Below, piece by piece: positions 10,493 through 21,169 of a DNA stretch of 64,000 nucleotides (its first letter is position 1; every line of letters starts with the position of its first letter). The position numbers and the translations under genes were made by a program. Origin of the DNA: Paracentrotus lividus (lineage: Eukaryota > Echinodermata > Echinoidea > Camarodonta > Echinidae); assembly GCA_940671915.1 (NCBI GenBank), contig CALNVZ010003434.1:9313002-9377001 (forward strand). The letters run 5' to 3'. The notes below the pieces were generated by a model. It made no database searches, was not told the DNA's origin, and was given only the letters and a program-made list of their open reading frames with translations.

Positions 10493-10735
10493 AGGCGTCG
10501 CGTCGTGGTGTACTGGTTCTGACTCTTGCCTTTTAATCAGAGGGTCTCGGGTTCGAATCCTCCTCCCGGCGTTAAATTCCCTCGAGCAAGAAATTTATCC
10601 ATTGCGTGCTGCACTCGACCAAGGTGAGGTAAATGGTACCGGGTAGGAATATTTATTCCTTGAAACGCAGTGCGCGTAACAGATGCACTGCTAAAGTCAG
10701 GGTAATAGACCAGTTTATTAAGTTATTATAATTTA
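10493..10735 (+). repeat. tRNA-derived SINE
   Basis: The head has an A-box-like TGGTGTACTGGTTCTGAC, an anticodon-arm-like CTTTTAATCAGAGGG and a B-box GGGTTCGAATCC in the right order and spacing for a tRNA-derived Pol III promoter. The body GGTAAATGGTACCGGGTAGG with ATTCCTTGAA is shared with 27425-27650 (minus strand) and the truncated copy at 4775-4890. Family naming would need a repeat library. Confidence 0.75.
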
Positions 10736-11140
10736 TCCATGTTTATTTTCTGTTAACATAGTAAGAAGGTATTCAAACAACCTGTAATTAAAAAAGAAAT
10801 GAACAACAATACATGTAATCCAGTTTTGCAATTGTAAATTATTATAATGTGATAAAAGTTATAAAGATAAATATTATGTTTGACTTGACTATTGAATGAG
10901 GAAAAAAGAAGAGGTAGAGGAAAAAGGCACAATTTAGAATACCACCCTTCTAATTTAATCAATTAATAAAAGGCTCAATCGGCTATGAATAGTGAATTGA
11001 CGGACTACAATGCGACCATGGACCAAAAAAAAGTATGCCCAAATTTGAAAGCCTCTTATTGTAATTATAGCTTATCTGAGTGAGATTTTTTATTTTTTGT
11101 CAAATTGTAATTCATATTCTGTCCAGTGATTCAAAACATA
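10736..11140. other. No gene seen
   Basis: A/T-rich sequence between a SINE and a TIR element. No exon or further repeat was recognised. Confidence 0.4.
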
Positions 11141-11708
11141 GGGGAGAGCGGGGTTATATGGAACATTTTTTACAAAAATGGCCGTAAAACAAAAGCGGGT
11201 TTGTTTCAAGAAACAATAAACAATCAGCTGGAGTGTATATATGTATGCTACAAATGTACCCCGTCAAATTCTTGAACTTAGTGATGGTTCCGGAAAAAAT
11301 CCATCTTCAACAAGGCCATGTCAAGTGTTCCAACTAACCCCAGAGGCCCATTTGACTTTTGTAAGCTTACAGCACAAAAGACGGACAACAACATGTCATT
11401 TATTTAACCTTGTTTTGTAGCTTGGTATAACTGTTTGTTATACTAATAAACTGGCCAACTTAATTTATGATCTTCTCTGAGATAATAAAACATTTGTAAA
11501 AGTGACAAAAATTACTCAGAAGGTGAAAAAACAAACATTGCTTTCTAACTTCACAAGGCTTGAAGCATGTGTGCTGTCTAAAATGTGGTGGATAGCAGTT
11601 ACTAATAGCAACAACCTGAGGGTACATTTGCATAAAAATATTTAAAGCCGTTAAAGAAAATTGCAATGTTTCAACTAACCCCGTGTTCCAACTAACCCCA
11701 CTCTCCCC
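11141..11708. mobile_element. TIR element, 568 bp, TA duplication
   Basis: Left end GGGGAGAGCGGGGTTA and right end TAACCCCACTCTCCCC are inverted, with TA on each side. The phrase GTTCCAACTAACCCC is repeated near the right end and once at about 11329, and GGTTATATGGAACA is its inverted counterpart on the left. It belongs to the same style of element as 17900-18886, 37799-38769 and 44482 onwards: GGGKA-type ends, TA target and a short phrase reiterated inside. Non-autonomous. Confidence 0.75.
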
Positions 11709-11744
11709 TATATCTGTACTTGAACGTATGACTTATCACTTAAA

Positions 11745-11990
11745 GGGGGACTCCAGGCAGAAGTTCAGAGGGTTTGAAATGTATAGTAAAGATATTAAGT
11801 ACAGAAGTACAACAAGGGAAATATAATAAAAATTGGATAAAAAAATTATGCTTTTTTATGTTTTCTATTTCTCAATAAAACAGTACTTTACAAGCTGATG
11901 ATGTCACGGATCCACTTTTCCTTTGTGTTTTACTGTATGAAATAGCTATTATTCAAATTTTCTACTGCAAGAATAAAGATTAAAACGATA
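11745..11990 (+). repeat. Dispersed repeat C (plus orientation)
   Basis: Starts near GGGGGACTCCAGGCAGAAGT and contains GCTGATGATGTCACGGATCC and TTTGTGTTTTACT. It matches 24160-24400 directly and 7405-7640 and 12865-13060 inversely. Confidence 0.55.
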
Positions 11991-12174
11991 ACTCTTTATA
12001 CAGAATATGAACATTCAATCATGAATGAGTCATCCTCCCTGTATATGTTTGTACCCTTTTCATTTGAATATTTGCATGCATGACTTAATAACAGGCGATC
12101 TTCAGAAGATAGCAGAATTTCACTTGTGTCAAGTCGATGGGTGAATATTAAAACAAGTTTTGAAAGAATATGTA

Positions 12175-12422
12175 GACACACACACACACACACCATCATT
12201 ACAAACACTCACATCAAAAACAACACACACACCCACCCTCCCTCCCTCACACACCCGGACACCATCACAGACACACACACTCAAACATAATAGGCCCAAA
12301 TGATTCATTATCGCAGCTTTAACATTCATGTTTTGTTTACCAAGACGATCGCTGAATGTTTCCGTAATAGTAGCTTCCTTCAGAGAGGATGTGTGTTGGT
12401 GTGGATGAGATAAGGTGTAAGT

Positions 12423-12469
<47 letters not shown>

Positions 12470-12540
12470 GGTTTTTGCGCTGATGGTGTGGATGAGTGTG
12501 TGTGTTTGTGTAAATGAGGGTTTGTGTGTGGGTATGTGTC
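12175..12540. repeat. (CA)n and (GT)n microsatellite cluster
   Basis: CA-rich tracts at about 12178-12285 and a nearly pure GT tract at about 12430-12470, followed by GTGTGT-rich sequence to about 12535. The open frames here are artefacts of the dinucleotide periodicity. Confidence 0.9.
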
Positions 12541-12864
12541 TTTGTGCCTTAGTGAATAATAATTTCTCAATTTGTTTATTCTTAACCCAGACAACTGGAG
12601 CAAGTGAGATTTTGCAGTCTTCAAAAGTTTGTGTGTTATGCAGTCATGCGTGCGCATAAAAATGGTGTCAACAGACGCTAGGAGGATATCTCTATCAAAA
12701 CATATCAGATGAATTCAAAATGGTGGGACATATTTTCGAACTCACTCTGTAGAATGTTTGAGACCATCATTTGCTGTCACTCATGTCAATAAAAGGGATG
12801 GATTTTTTTTTTACTACACATGTATGAAGAAATTAAATAATTAGGATTCCATTCCATTGAATAC

Positions 12865-13060
12865 AAAATAAATAGTGGATCAATGAAATCATCAGCTTGC
12901 TCAATGAATATGCAACAGACTATGTACATAAATGTTTTATTGAAAAAAATGCAAAAAATTATTTTAAAAAAAATCATAACCTCGTTATTAGTCATCAGAT
13001 TTTGATATTTTCAGTGTTGTACCTATTAAATTTAACACTACTTTTCAAACTATCTGGGTT
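12865..13060 (-). repeat. Dispersed repeat C (minus orientation)
   Basis: GAAATCATCAGCTTGCTCAA, GAATATGCAACAGACTATG and AGTCATCAGATTTTGATA correspond to blocks of 7405-7640. No coding potential. Confidence 0.55.
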
Positions 13061-13827
13061 CCAGCCTGCACGCATCCTTAAAAGCTCCTGAACATTAAAG
13101 ACAACATGAATTAGTATGAGAGTATCCCTGATTGTATCTAGCGTCTCTGACATGCTGAGTCAACTTGAATGGACCTCTCTCTAAAAGAGAAGAGAGTACG
13201 AACTTTTTGTCCTACTCTACAATATGCACTACTCTCTGGTTGATTTTGAGATCCACAACCACATCCACATGGCGACAGTCGTAAGAACGACAAGATCTTT
13301 TCGTCTTTACTGCTATCATGGCATGCAGTCAGGAACAGAGCAACATACAGTGCTTATAATTCAATTTTAGAGGGTCCATATTTCAAGCTCATTTTTTGTT
13401 TTTGCTGTTCATATTAAAGAAGAACTCTCCACCTTTCCAGCGACATCTTTTTCTTTAAATCATAAATGTAAGAAATAATTGAGTAAATTTTTCCAAGTCT
13501 TAAGAAAATGAAAGAAGACAGAGTGACTGTTGTCCCTGCTGTCCCAGAGCATTGGATTTCGTGCGATGTGTGACACCTTTAAAGCATCGACTCAGTCTTT
13601 CATCCTCTGACAAAAGCTTTGGAAACCATAAATATTGTACGTGTCACTGCATTTGCATTTCATTCCTGCTATGCGTTGCATTTATTATTCCAGAAAGGTA
13701 TCATTGTAAAGGTGAGGAGTTCGTCTTCAATTCTAAACATGAATAAAAATGAAATTATTATCCAAAATATATAAATGAGCTGGGAATAGGGCCACTCCAA
13801 AATGGATAACTTTTTTTCTCGTACTGT
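13061..13827. other. No gene seen
   Basis: Mixed sequence without a splice-bounded exon. An ORF at 13552-13746 ends in ordinary intergenic sequence and has no recognisable protein features. Confidence 0.35.
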
Positions 13828-14175
13828 TAAAGTCCTAGACCGGACCGACAAATGAAATAGCCAAAAACGAAAGCTAATGTGCTATATAATACAACAATTC
13901 CAAATTAAGGCGTTTTTATTGTCCATCTAGAAAGTATTTAATTAAAAAGATGACCGAACCTCAACCAGGCCACCCCTCCCGAATACTTGTAAAATTACCC
14001 CTAATTTAAAAGTGCGAGTGATGACGTCAAAAAATGTTAATGGAATGCTACAGCAGTCCTGCCGCTAGGCATGATTGCGTATCGCCTTTAGAAAACACGT
14101 TTGCATTGCTTTGTCAGGACAATAGACGCCCAGTGAGCTAGAATTCTATTGTTATGAAATGAAAGGGCAAAGTCC

Positions 14176-14219
<44 letters not shown>

Positions 14220-14652
14220 CCCTCCCCCCCCCTTCGATGCCTGGTCCACAGACTGCTGTACATTCCATTAACATTTTTGACGTCATCACTCGCACTTTTA
14301 ATTAGGGGTAATTTTACAAGTATTCGGGAGGGGTGGCCTGGTTGAGTTCGGTCATCTTTTATAGGTACCTCCCAAAAGTTAAAGCCAGCGGCCCGCTGCG
14401 GTGAACGCCGCACAAGCGGGCTTTAGCAGGATATACCGTTCCCCTAGTAGATATTCTGTTCCATTGACTTATTAAAAAAGCGCCGCTGTGCGGCGTTCAC
14501 GCAGCGGCGCGCCGCGCTTTTAACTTTTGGGAAGTACCTTAATTAATACTTTCTAGATGGACAATAAAACGCCTTAGTTTGGAATTGTATGTATTATATG
14601 GCATATTAGCTTTCGTTTGTGGCTATTTCATTGTGGTCGGTCTGGACTTTAA
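13828..14652. mobile_element. Palindromic element with long arms
   Basis: TTAAAGTCCTAGACCGG at the left is mirrored by GACTTTAA at the right. Arms of about 200 bp pair closely, for example GGCCACCCCTCCCGAATACT against AGTATTCGGGAGGGGTGGCC, and GCGAGTGATGACGTCA against TGACGTCATCACTCGC. The loop carries a poly-C tract (14177-14231). The right arm is interrupted by a separate hairpin element at 14363-14539; the left arm shows the uninterrupted sequence. Confidence 0.85.
14363..14539. mobile_element. Nested GC-rich hairpin MITE
   Basis: AGGTACCTCCCAAAAGTTAA is mirrored by TTAACTTTTGGGAAGTACCT. Inside, GCGGTGAACGCCGCAC pairs with GTGCGGCGTTCACGC. The outer palindrome's left arm has the unoccupied site (TTTAATTAAAAAGATGACC), proving insertion into one arm after the palindrome formed. 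The target duplication is A/T-only and could not be fixed. Confidence 0.85.
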
Positions 14653-14659
14653 GCAAGTA

Positions 14660-15005
14660 CACTGCTTAAAAGAAAAATATAGGAAAAGTGATGTCAGCAA
14701 GTCACCATACAAAAGTGTATTTAAAATAACTAGTTTTGTTGTAATTCTCCCCTAATAATTAAGAGAGAGAAGGAAAAAAAAAATCATTAGGATTTCTATA
14801 GCTTACATATATATATTTTTTTTTTTTTGACTTAGCTTACATATTTGGTTAGAACGGAACAAATGTGTTACTTCTGATGTATATTTTGTATTTGCAGGAC
14901 AAATTTACAACAAAATTGTTTTTAAAATTCCATTTTTTTTATTTCTTTTATGGCGACTCTGCTGACAGCAGATTTGCTGTAAAAATACAAATATTTTTTG
15001 CAAAA
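14660..15005. mobile_element. CACTGT-type MITE, eroded right end
   Basis: Left end CACTGCTTAAAAG; interior CTCTGCTGACAGCAGATTTG and GCTGTAAAAATACAAATATT as at 29544-29857. The terminal ACAGTG is not preserved at the right. It directly abuts the palindromic element on its left. Confidence 0.65.
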
Positions 15006-16701
15006 ACAAAATGATTATCAGACGTGGATCCAAGAAAATCGAATTGAATGCATTTCGGGGGCCCAATTGTCTGGAGACAAAAGCGGCTCTATTGTGTTTA
15101 CTCATGGGACCGGTAAGTTCATTGTGTGACTCCGGTCTGCGTCCGCTACTGATTATATGATTGGATTGAATTAAAAGGCTGGTAAAAAATGCATACATAT
15201 CAGCTATGTTGCAATATCTATGACCATTGAGTGTAATTTCCCACAACCCTCCCCATAGCATAATAACATCAATCATGTATGTGTCAACATAGAAAGAAGT
15301 AACAAGAAGTAACAGGAATCATGACTTGTGTCACGACATGGTCCTCTTGTGGTATGTAATATGATACTCAAATTCTAATGATATGTAAAGTTACTTTTAT
15401 ATACATGAAGAGATTCGTAATAAGGACAGCGATGGACGTATTCTTTAGTTTCCTCTTTCTTTTATTAGTCGGCTAAACATCAGTTAAACAGGAAAACAGC
15501 CTCTGTACAATCAGAACATTTGAACAAAAGATTATTAGCATTTAATAATTAATATATCATGATACACTCTGCAAACAACTCACATTATTTTGAATTCTTT
15601 AACTCAGCGGAACAATCATATTAATTTAATAGCCGATTTCCCAAATGAAGGTATATTATACAATTACTATAATTTCTATTAACAATTCTTAGTTTCATGT
15701 CATCCATTACAATTAATGATCAATCACATACTATAATCCTTTAGCAGGCCACCAATGATTAATCACATAATATAACTCAGGCCAACATATCCTAATACAC
15801 CATCATTGAACTAAACTCACCGGCCAGTATCTACTCTAAAATATAACTCTCCATGCTCCCAACACCATCAGGGCCACCATACAGCTAGCAGGGAGCCTTA
15901 TCCCTGTGAAGGATGCCAGTCCAACATTAAATCCTAAAGATAACAATTATTATAACAATCCTTTTACTAATATATATGAATAGATTCAATCTGTAAAAGT
16001 GATATATCACTTCATCAATATTACATAATGTATCAAGTATTCACACATAATAATCTAATTTGTAAGCATGAAATATTCTAAAACAAAATTAGCAAATGTG
16101 ATTTATAAAGTGTCCGTATAATCAGAACATGAGTACATAATATCTATAACTTTCAAATATCATATCCATTCAAATGTCATATCCATTAATCATCATTTGA
16201 AATACAAATGAATTCAAATACAAAGAAACTTACATGAAATAACTACACGTCTATGATCCGGACCCAACAGCAACCTTCACTCTCTAAGTCATGTAATGCA
16301 ATGTCTCTCTCTAAAGTACATCCCTGGTATAGCAGATCTAAACTATTCAAAATCACTCAAGACATCCAATTCAGAGTCACTACCCAAATACAAAAGAGTC
16401 CTAAATCATGCCTATAGGGAGTGGGTGTATTGAGCAATAAAGCTATCCCCAAAAAGGCGGGAAAGTCGAGGCTATTGTCTATTAAAGAGGGGTCTTACAC
16501 TGTAGTCTGCCCCAAATACACAATACACTTTATTTTTGGAATATATAAACAAATACAAATATTATGGCATAATTCCATTATACAACATACATATACGGTA
16601 TAAAATGCTATACTTTCCAATTCACCTAACTATATTGTGTTTATTCAACCAAAATAATATATCGCATTATTGATTGGCCATGGTTGTCGTAACAATAGGT
16701 A
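15006..16701. other. No gene; unclassified A/T-rich sequence
   Basis: CA-rich in places, with recurrent AATCACATA and CATATCCATTMA words. No exon, RT or transposase similarity was seen. A solo LTR was considered and not supported. Confidence 0.4.
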
Positions 16702-16987
16702 CACTGTTAGAAATTTTCTCCTTAAAAAACAGAAAAGTTCCTGCAGCAGAGCTTCGAGAACATCTGTAATCTTACTGCACAATTTGCAGTAAAATTGCAA
16801 AAAAATGGTATATAGGGTATGAAAGTTTACAAATTTCCTGTAATGAAAAGGTTTTTTTTTTTTTTTTTTCCTTTAAAAAACAAACCTATTCTGTTAAATT
16901 GCAGAAAAAATTTCCCGTTATAAAAAATATACAGAATGATTCTGTATTTTTTCTATAAAATCTTCTGAGTTTTTTTTTTAAACAGTG
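16702..16987. mobile_element. CACTGT-type MITE, 286 bp, TA duplication
   Basis: Left end CACTGTTAGAAATTTTCT, right end AAACAGTG, TA on both sides. A poly-T tract interrupts the middle. Ends match the 29544-29857 family; the interior differs, so it is a subfamily at best. Confidence 0.65.
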
Positions 16988-17899
16988 TATGTACATCTTA
17001 GTAGAGTCAACTTGTGTAGACCCCGTGGATATTTTTCGGGGACAAAGGTTTGAAAGTGGGTTTGGGTTGCTTAGAGGTGACTAATCAAAATTAGCTTGGT
17101 TAGTCCCCTGGTAACCCCCGGCAACTCTCGTAGGAGTCAAAATAGGGTCATATTGGGTCTAATAGAGGGTCAAATTATTAAAATGCCCAGATTTACTTAA
17201 AATATGGTGCAAATTGTTTGTCTTATTCTACTGAACAAAAAATTGTACAGAATTATTTACCTCTGATTTCCCAGTAAGAAGTTATGGCGGGAAAAGTCAA
17301 AAGGTCAACGAACTTTCACATGAAGGCATATTAGGCCTACACAAGCTAAAATTGTTTGGAACAACAATTTTGTGTGTTTTTTGTGGCTATTTGTATTTGT
17401 CACGATTAAGAAAATTGATCAAGACTATTCCTACATAAGAAAATCATATTCAGTAAATATAAGGGGTCAATCTAAGGTCATTTGGGGTCAAATTAGCTAC
17501 TTTGGGATCAAAATATGGTAAAGGGGTTAAATCAGTTCCATTTTTTGTGGTATATTGTCAAGTTATGTGTAAATTGCTGGTTAACTAACAGATTTGTATT
17601 TCTAATCCAAAAACCGCATTCAGTAATTGTAAGGGTTCATAATATGGTCTAAGGGTCATTCGATCATTTAGGGTCAAAATGTTACGACATTGACTTATAC
17701 TGGCTATAGAGATATTGTGCTGCAATATGCGCACTTCAACCACTTGAGCTATGAACTTCAAATTTGAAAGTAAAATGTACTATGATTAGAAGATGATCTA
17801 ATTTGATATTATAGAATGTAGGTGAAAGGTCAAGGGTCACAGTGTCAACTTAGGTTTTTTGTTGTTGTTTTTACAGTGCTGTCATTTACAATATGAATA

Positions 17900-18886
17900 G
17901 GGTACATGCAGGTAATATGGGCCAGCAGGTAATATGGGCCACCTGAAGCAAATGTGACCGTCGACCGGTGACCGATGACCGGTGTGAGCACCATAATGTT
18001 GTTCATATGAACTGTATACGAAATTATATCGTCGTGAGAGCATCTGATGGCGAAATTTCTCTGAGAAAATTGCTGAAAACCAACAAGGTACGGCGTAAAA
18101 CATACGGCATTTTTTTACCCTGATGTAAAATTTGATATTTCACAGAATGTGATGGTGAAAGAGTGTTTTAGGGGGTAACCTCAATTGTTTTGTATATTTA
18201 GTAAGCTTATAGTTTCATTTTGATCATATTAGCTTGTACAGGTCAATTTGTTGTAGTGAAGTGGTGCAATGTGGCATTGAATGCTTGCCTGACACAGCAA
18301 CATTAGTGCAGGTAATATGGGACATCCAAAATGGTGGAAATGATTCTGGTACTCAGTATTGGGATGAGGCATCAATCTCTTAGCTACGATTTTTTTGGGG
18401 GTATATTCACAGTATATAATTAATATAAATAACTTATTGTAGGTCTATATTGACTTATACATTGAAAATAATATTTAAATAATATTTAAAAAAGAAATAA
18501 TATAAAAAATACAAAACAATGAAATATAGAGTCAAAGTATTTACTGAAGGGTCTTATAATTTCAAATGATATCTTAAAGTTAATGATTTTCAACATTTTA
18601 TGCAAATTCCAGACATGATAGAGTCATTGTAGTTTTTAAAACATACATTAAATACATGTGCCCATATTACCTGCACATGCAGGTAATATGGGCACTTTGG
18701 TAATGACGTCAACATTTGAATATTGCAGACAGGGGGGTTGGTGATAATTCTTTTTCTTCACAATAAAAGTTAGAGCAGTAGTTATTGATTCATATAAACA
18801 AAGATTAGACTGTGTGTAATTTTGCAATTTTATGCAAATTAGGCAAATGAGCTTTAATAGGGGGCCCATATTACCTGCATGTACCC
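17900..18886. mobile_element. TIR element, 987 bp, with documented empty site
   Basis: GGGTACATGCAGGTAATATG is mirrored by CATATTACCTGCATGTACCC, with TA on both sides. The phrase GCAGGTAATATGGGCC is repeated at about 17908, 17929, 18307 (variant) and 18676. In the right arm of the enclosing palindrome (about 19606-19630) the sequence runs through the same site with a single TA, directly confirming the TA target duplication. Confidence 0.9.
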
Positions 18887-18948
18887 TACTACGTCATAAT
18901 AACTTCACCTCAGTACTGCATTATTTTAAGAAAAGGCATGAGATGTAC

Positions 18949-19324
18949 AGTGTGTTCCTAAAAAAAAGGTAACCGAAGTTCAAAATTTGACCTCTGTGAC
19001 CCTTGACATTTGACCTAAATTTGCCAAAATCTAATCGCATCCTATTTTTTATAGTGATACCCTCTACTGTCATGTGAATTTCACATCTCAGTCAGTTCTG
19101 GAGATAACACAAGTCAAATATTTGTTATTTCAAAAGTTGACCTTGTGACCCTTGACCTTCATTCTTCAAAATTGTATGAGATTGGCTTTAACTCTGTCAC
19201 CCAAGACAACATTCATGCAAGCAAGGTGTCAAATGAAAGCCCGAGAGTGCTCTTTTATCCCAAGTAATAGAAATGATAATTTTTCTTTATTTTTCAAATG
19301 GCTGACTTTTTTAGGAACACACTT
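18949..19324. repeat. Inner inverted repeat near the palindrome centre
   Basis: AGTGTGTTCCTAAAAAA at the left is mirrored by TTTTTTAGGAACACACT at the right. Part of the interior (about 19050-19290) is also the innermost left arm of the large palindrome. It may be a separate MITE that became the palindrome's core or an element embedded there. Confidence 0.5.
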
Positions 19325-20426
19325 TATATTAAGTTCGATAACGGGTATTATCATTTAACCCCCTTTGAAAAAAATTTTAATCGTTTTTATTAATTTGGAT
19401 AAAAGAGCATTCTTGGGCCCTCATTTTACACTTTGCTTGCGTGAATGTTGTCTCGGGTCACAGAGTTAAAGCCGATCTCATACAATTTTGGAGAATGAAG
19501 GTCAGGGGTCACACGGTCAACTTTTGAAATAACAAATATTTGACCTGTTGTGTTATCTCCAGAACTGATTGAGATGTGAACTTCACATGACAGTAGAATT
19601 TATTGTGACGTATTATTCATATTATAAATGACCGCACTGTAAAAAAAAAAAAAAAAAAACCTTAGTTGACACTGTGACCCTTGACCTTTCAACTACATTC
19701 TATGAGATCAAATTAGATCATCTTCTAATCATAGTTCATATTACTTTTAAATTTGAAGTTTATAGCTCAAGTGGTTGAAGTGCGCATATTGCAGCACAAT
19801 ATCTCTATAGTCAGTATAAGTCAATGTAACATTTTGACCCTTAATGATCGAATGACCCTTAGACCGTAATTATGAACCCTTACAATTACTGAATGTGGTT
19901 TTTGGATTAGAAATGCAAATCTGTTAGTTTTAACCATCAATTTACACATAACTTGACAATATACCACAAAAAATTGAGCTGATTTAACCCCTTTACCATA
20001 TTTTGATCCCAAATTAGCTAATTTGACCCCAAATGACCTTAGATTGACCCCTTATATTTACTGAATATGATTTTCTCATGTAGGAATAGTCTTGATCAAT
20101 TTTCTTAATCATGAAAAATGCAAATACCCACAAAAAACACACAAAATTGTTGTTCCAAACAATTTTAGCTTGTGTAGGCCTAATTTTTGTTCAGTAGAAT
20201 AAGACAAACAATTTGCACCGTCTTTCGAGTAAATCTGGGCATTTTAATAATTTGACCCCCTATTGGACCCAATTTGACCCTATTTTGACTCCTACGAGAG
20301 TTGCCGGGGGTTACCAGGGGACTAACCAAGCTAATTTTGATCAGTGACCTCTAAGCAACCCAAAACCAATTTCAAACCTTTTTCCCCTAAAAAATGTCCA
20401 CGGGGTCTACAGAAGTTGACTCTACT

Positions 20427-20910
20427 ATCTACAAGATATCTCTAGTTTTGTTGATGACATGTTTATTTATGAGGATGACTATTCACATCATCACCCATTT
20501 CTGTTACAGAAATTCAAAGGCACAGTCACCTCCAATCATACTAATACTATTTGTATACTGTACGAAATGAGAATTGCCTTCTAACATAACATGTTATCCT
20601 TTGTATTATTTTTCGTTGTTTGTGTGTGTGTGTGTGGGTGTGTGTGGGTGTGTGTGTGTATTCACGTTTATAAATTAATAAATTTTTATATCAGCTTCTA
20701 TATCTTTAGCTACTGTGTATAGGCATAACAATAAAACACATTTGTATTCGCTGCTATTTCATGGTCAAATGAGCCATAGCCGGTAGCAATAAACATTAAT
20801 AAAAAATGATTATACCTAGCAACTCCTTCGTCTTTTAAAAAATTAAGGGCTGATCATCACTAAATAATTAGTCCGCCAAGTACACTTAAATCACCTAGCA
20901 CAAGCACTTA
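20427..20910. other. No gene; short (GT)n tract
   Basis: GTGTGTGT-type repeat at about 20615-20660; otherwise A/T-rich, nothing recognised. Confidence 0.4.
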
Positions 20911-21169
20911 TGCGATGGTCACAACTAATTTTAGACTTCGTGACACGTGTGGGTAACGTGGCGTGTGTTGCATGTACCAGTTATGGGCTAATTGTGATTC
21001 CCACGTTCACTGTAGGAAGGGTATTGAAAAGCCCTCCTGCGTGTCGTACCTGTTCCTTGTTTGCCCGAAAAAAAAGTACTTGTGCCGTAGCATTTTTCTA
21101 CGAAATCCGTCGTAGAGTGTTGCACGCTGCACGTTCGACCAAGGAGTACGACCCGTTATGACCACTGCA
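20911..21169. mobile_element. Harbinger-like MITE, TTA duplication
   Basis: Left end TGCGATGGTCACAACT, right end TTATGACCACTGCA, TTA on both sides. The interior contains TTTTTCTACGAAATCCGTCG, GTACGAC and TTGCATGTAC, shared in inverted form with 30168-30554. The TWA target and GCGGTCACA-like ends are consistent with PIF/Harbinger. No transposase. Confidence 0.75.

Larger units (their letters stand above)
17000..20426. mobile_element. Very large palindromic element, 3.4 kb
   Basis: AGTAGAGTCAACTT at the left is mirrored by AAGTTGACTCTACT at the right. The arms stay alignable for over 1.2 kb: GGTAACCCCCGGCAACTCTC against GAGAGTTGCCGGGGGTTACC, GGTCAAGGGTCACAGTGTCA against TGACACTGTGACCCTTGACC, and inwards to GAGATAACACAAGTCAAATA. 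The centre is near 19330. Words of the type TGACCCTTGACC recur throughout. No protein-coding frame. The left arm is lengthened by a 987-bp insertion (17900-18886) absent from the right arm. Confidence 0.85.

Noticed and set aside
12129-12659. Val/Cys- and His/Thr-rich ORFs
   Set aside because: They are translations of (GT)n/(CA)n microsatellites.
15328-16500. Possible solo LTR (TGTCACGACA ... CTTACA)
   Set aside because: No matching 5-bp target duplication, no PBS or polypurine tract, and no second copy in the window.
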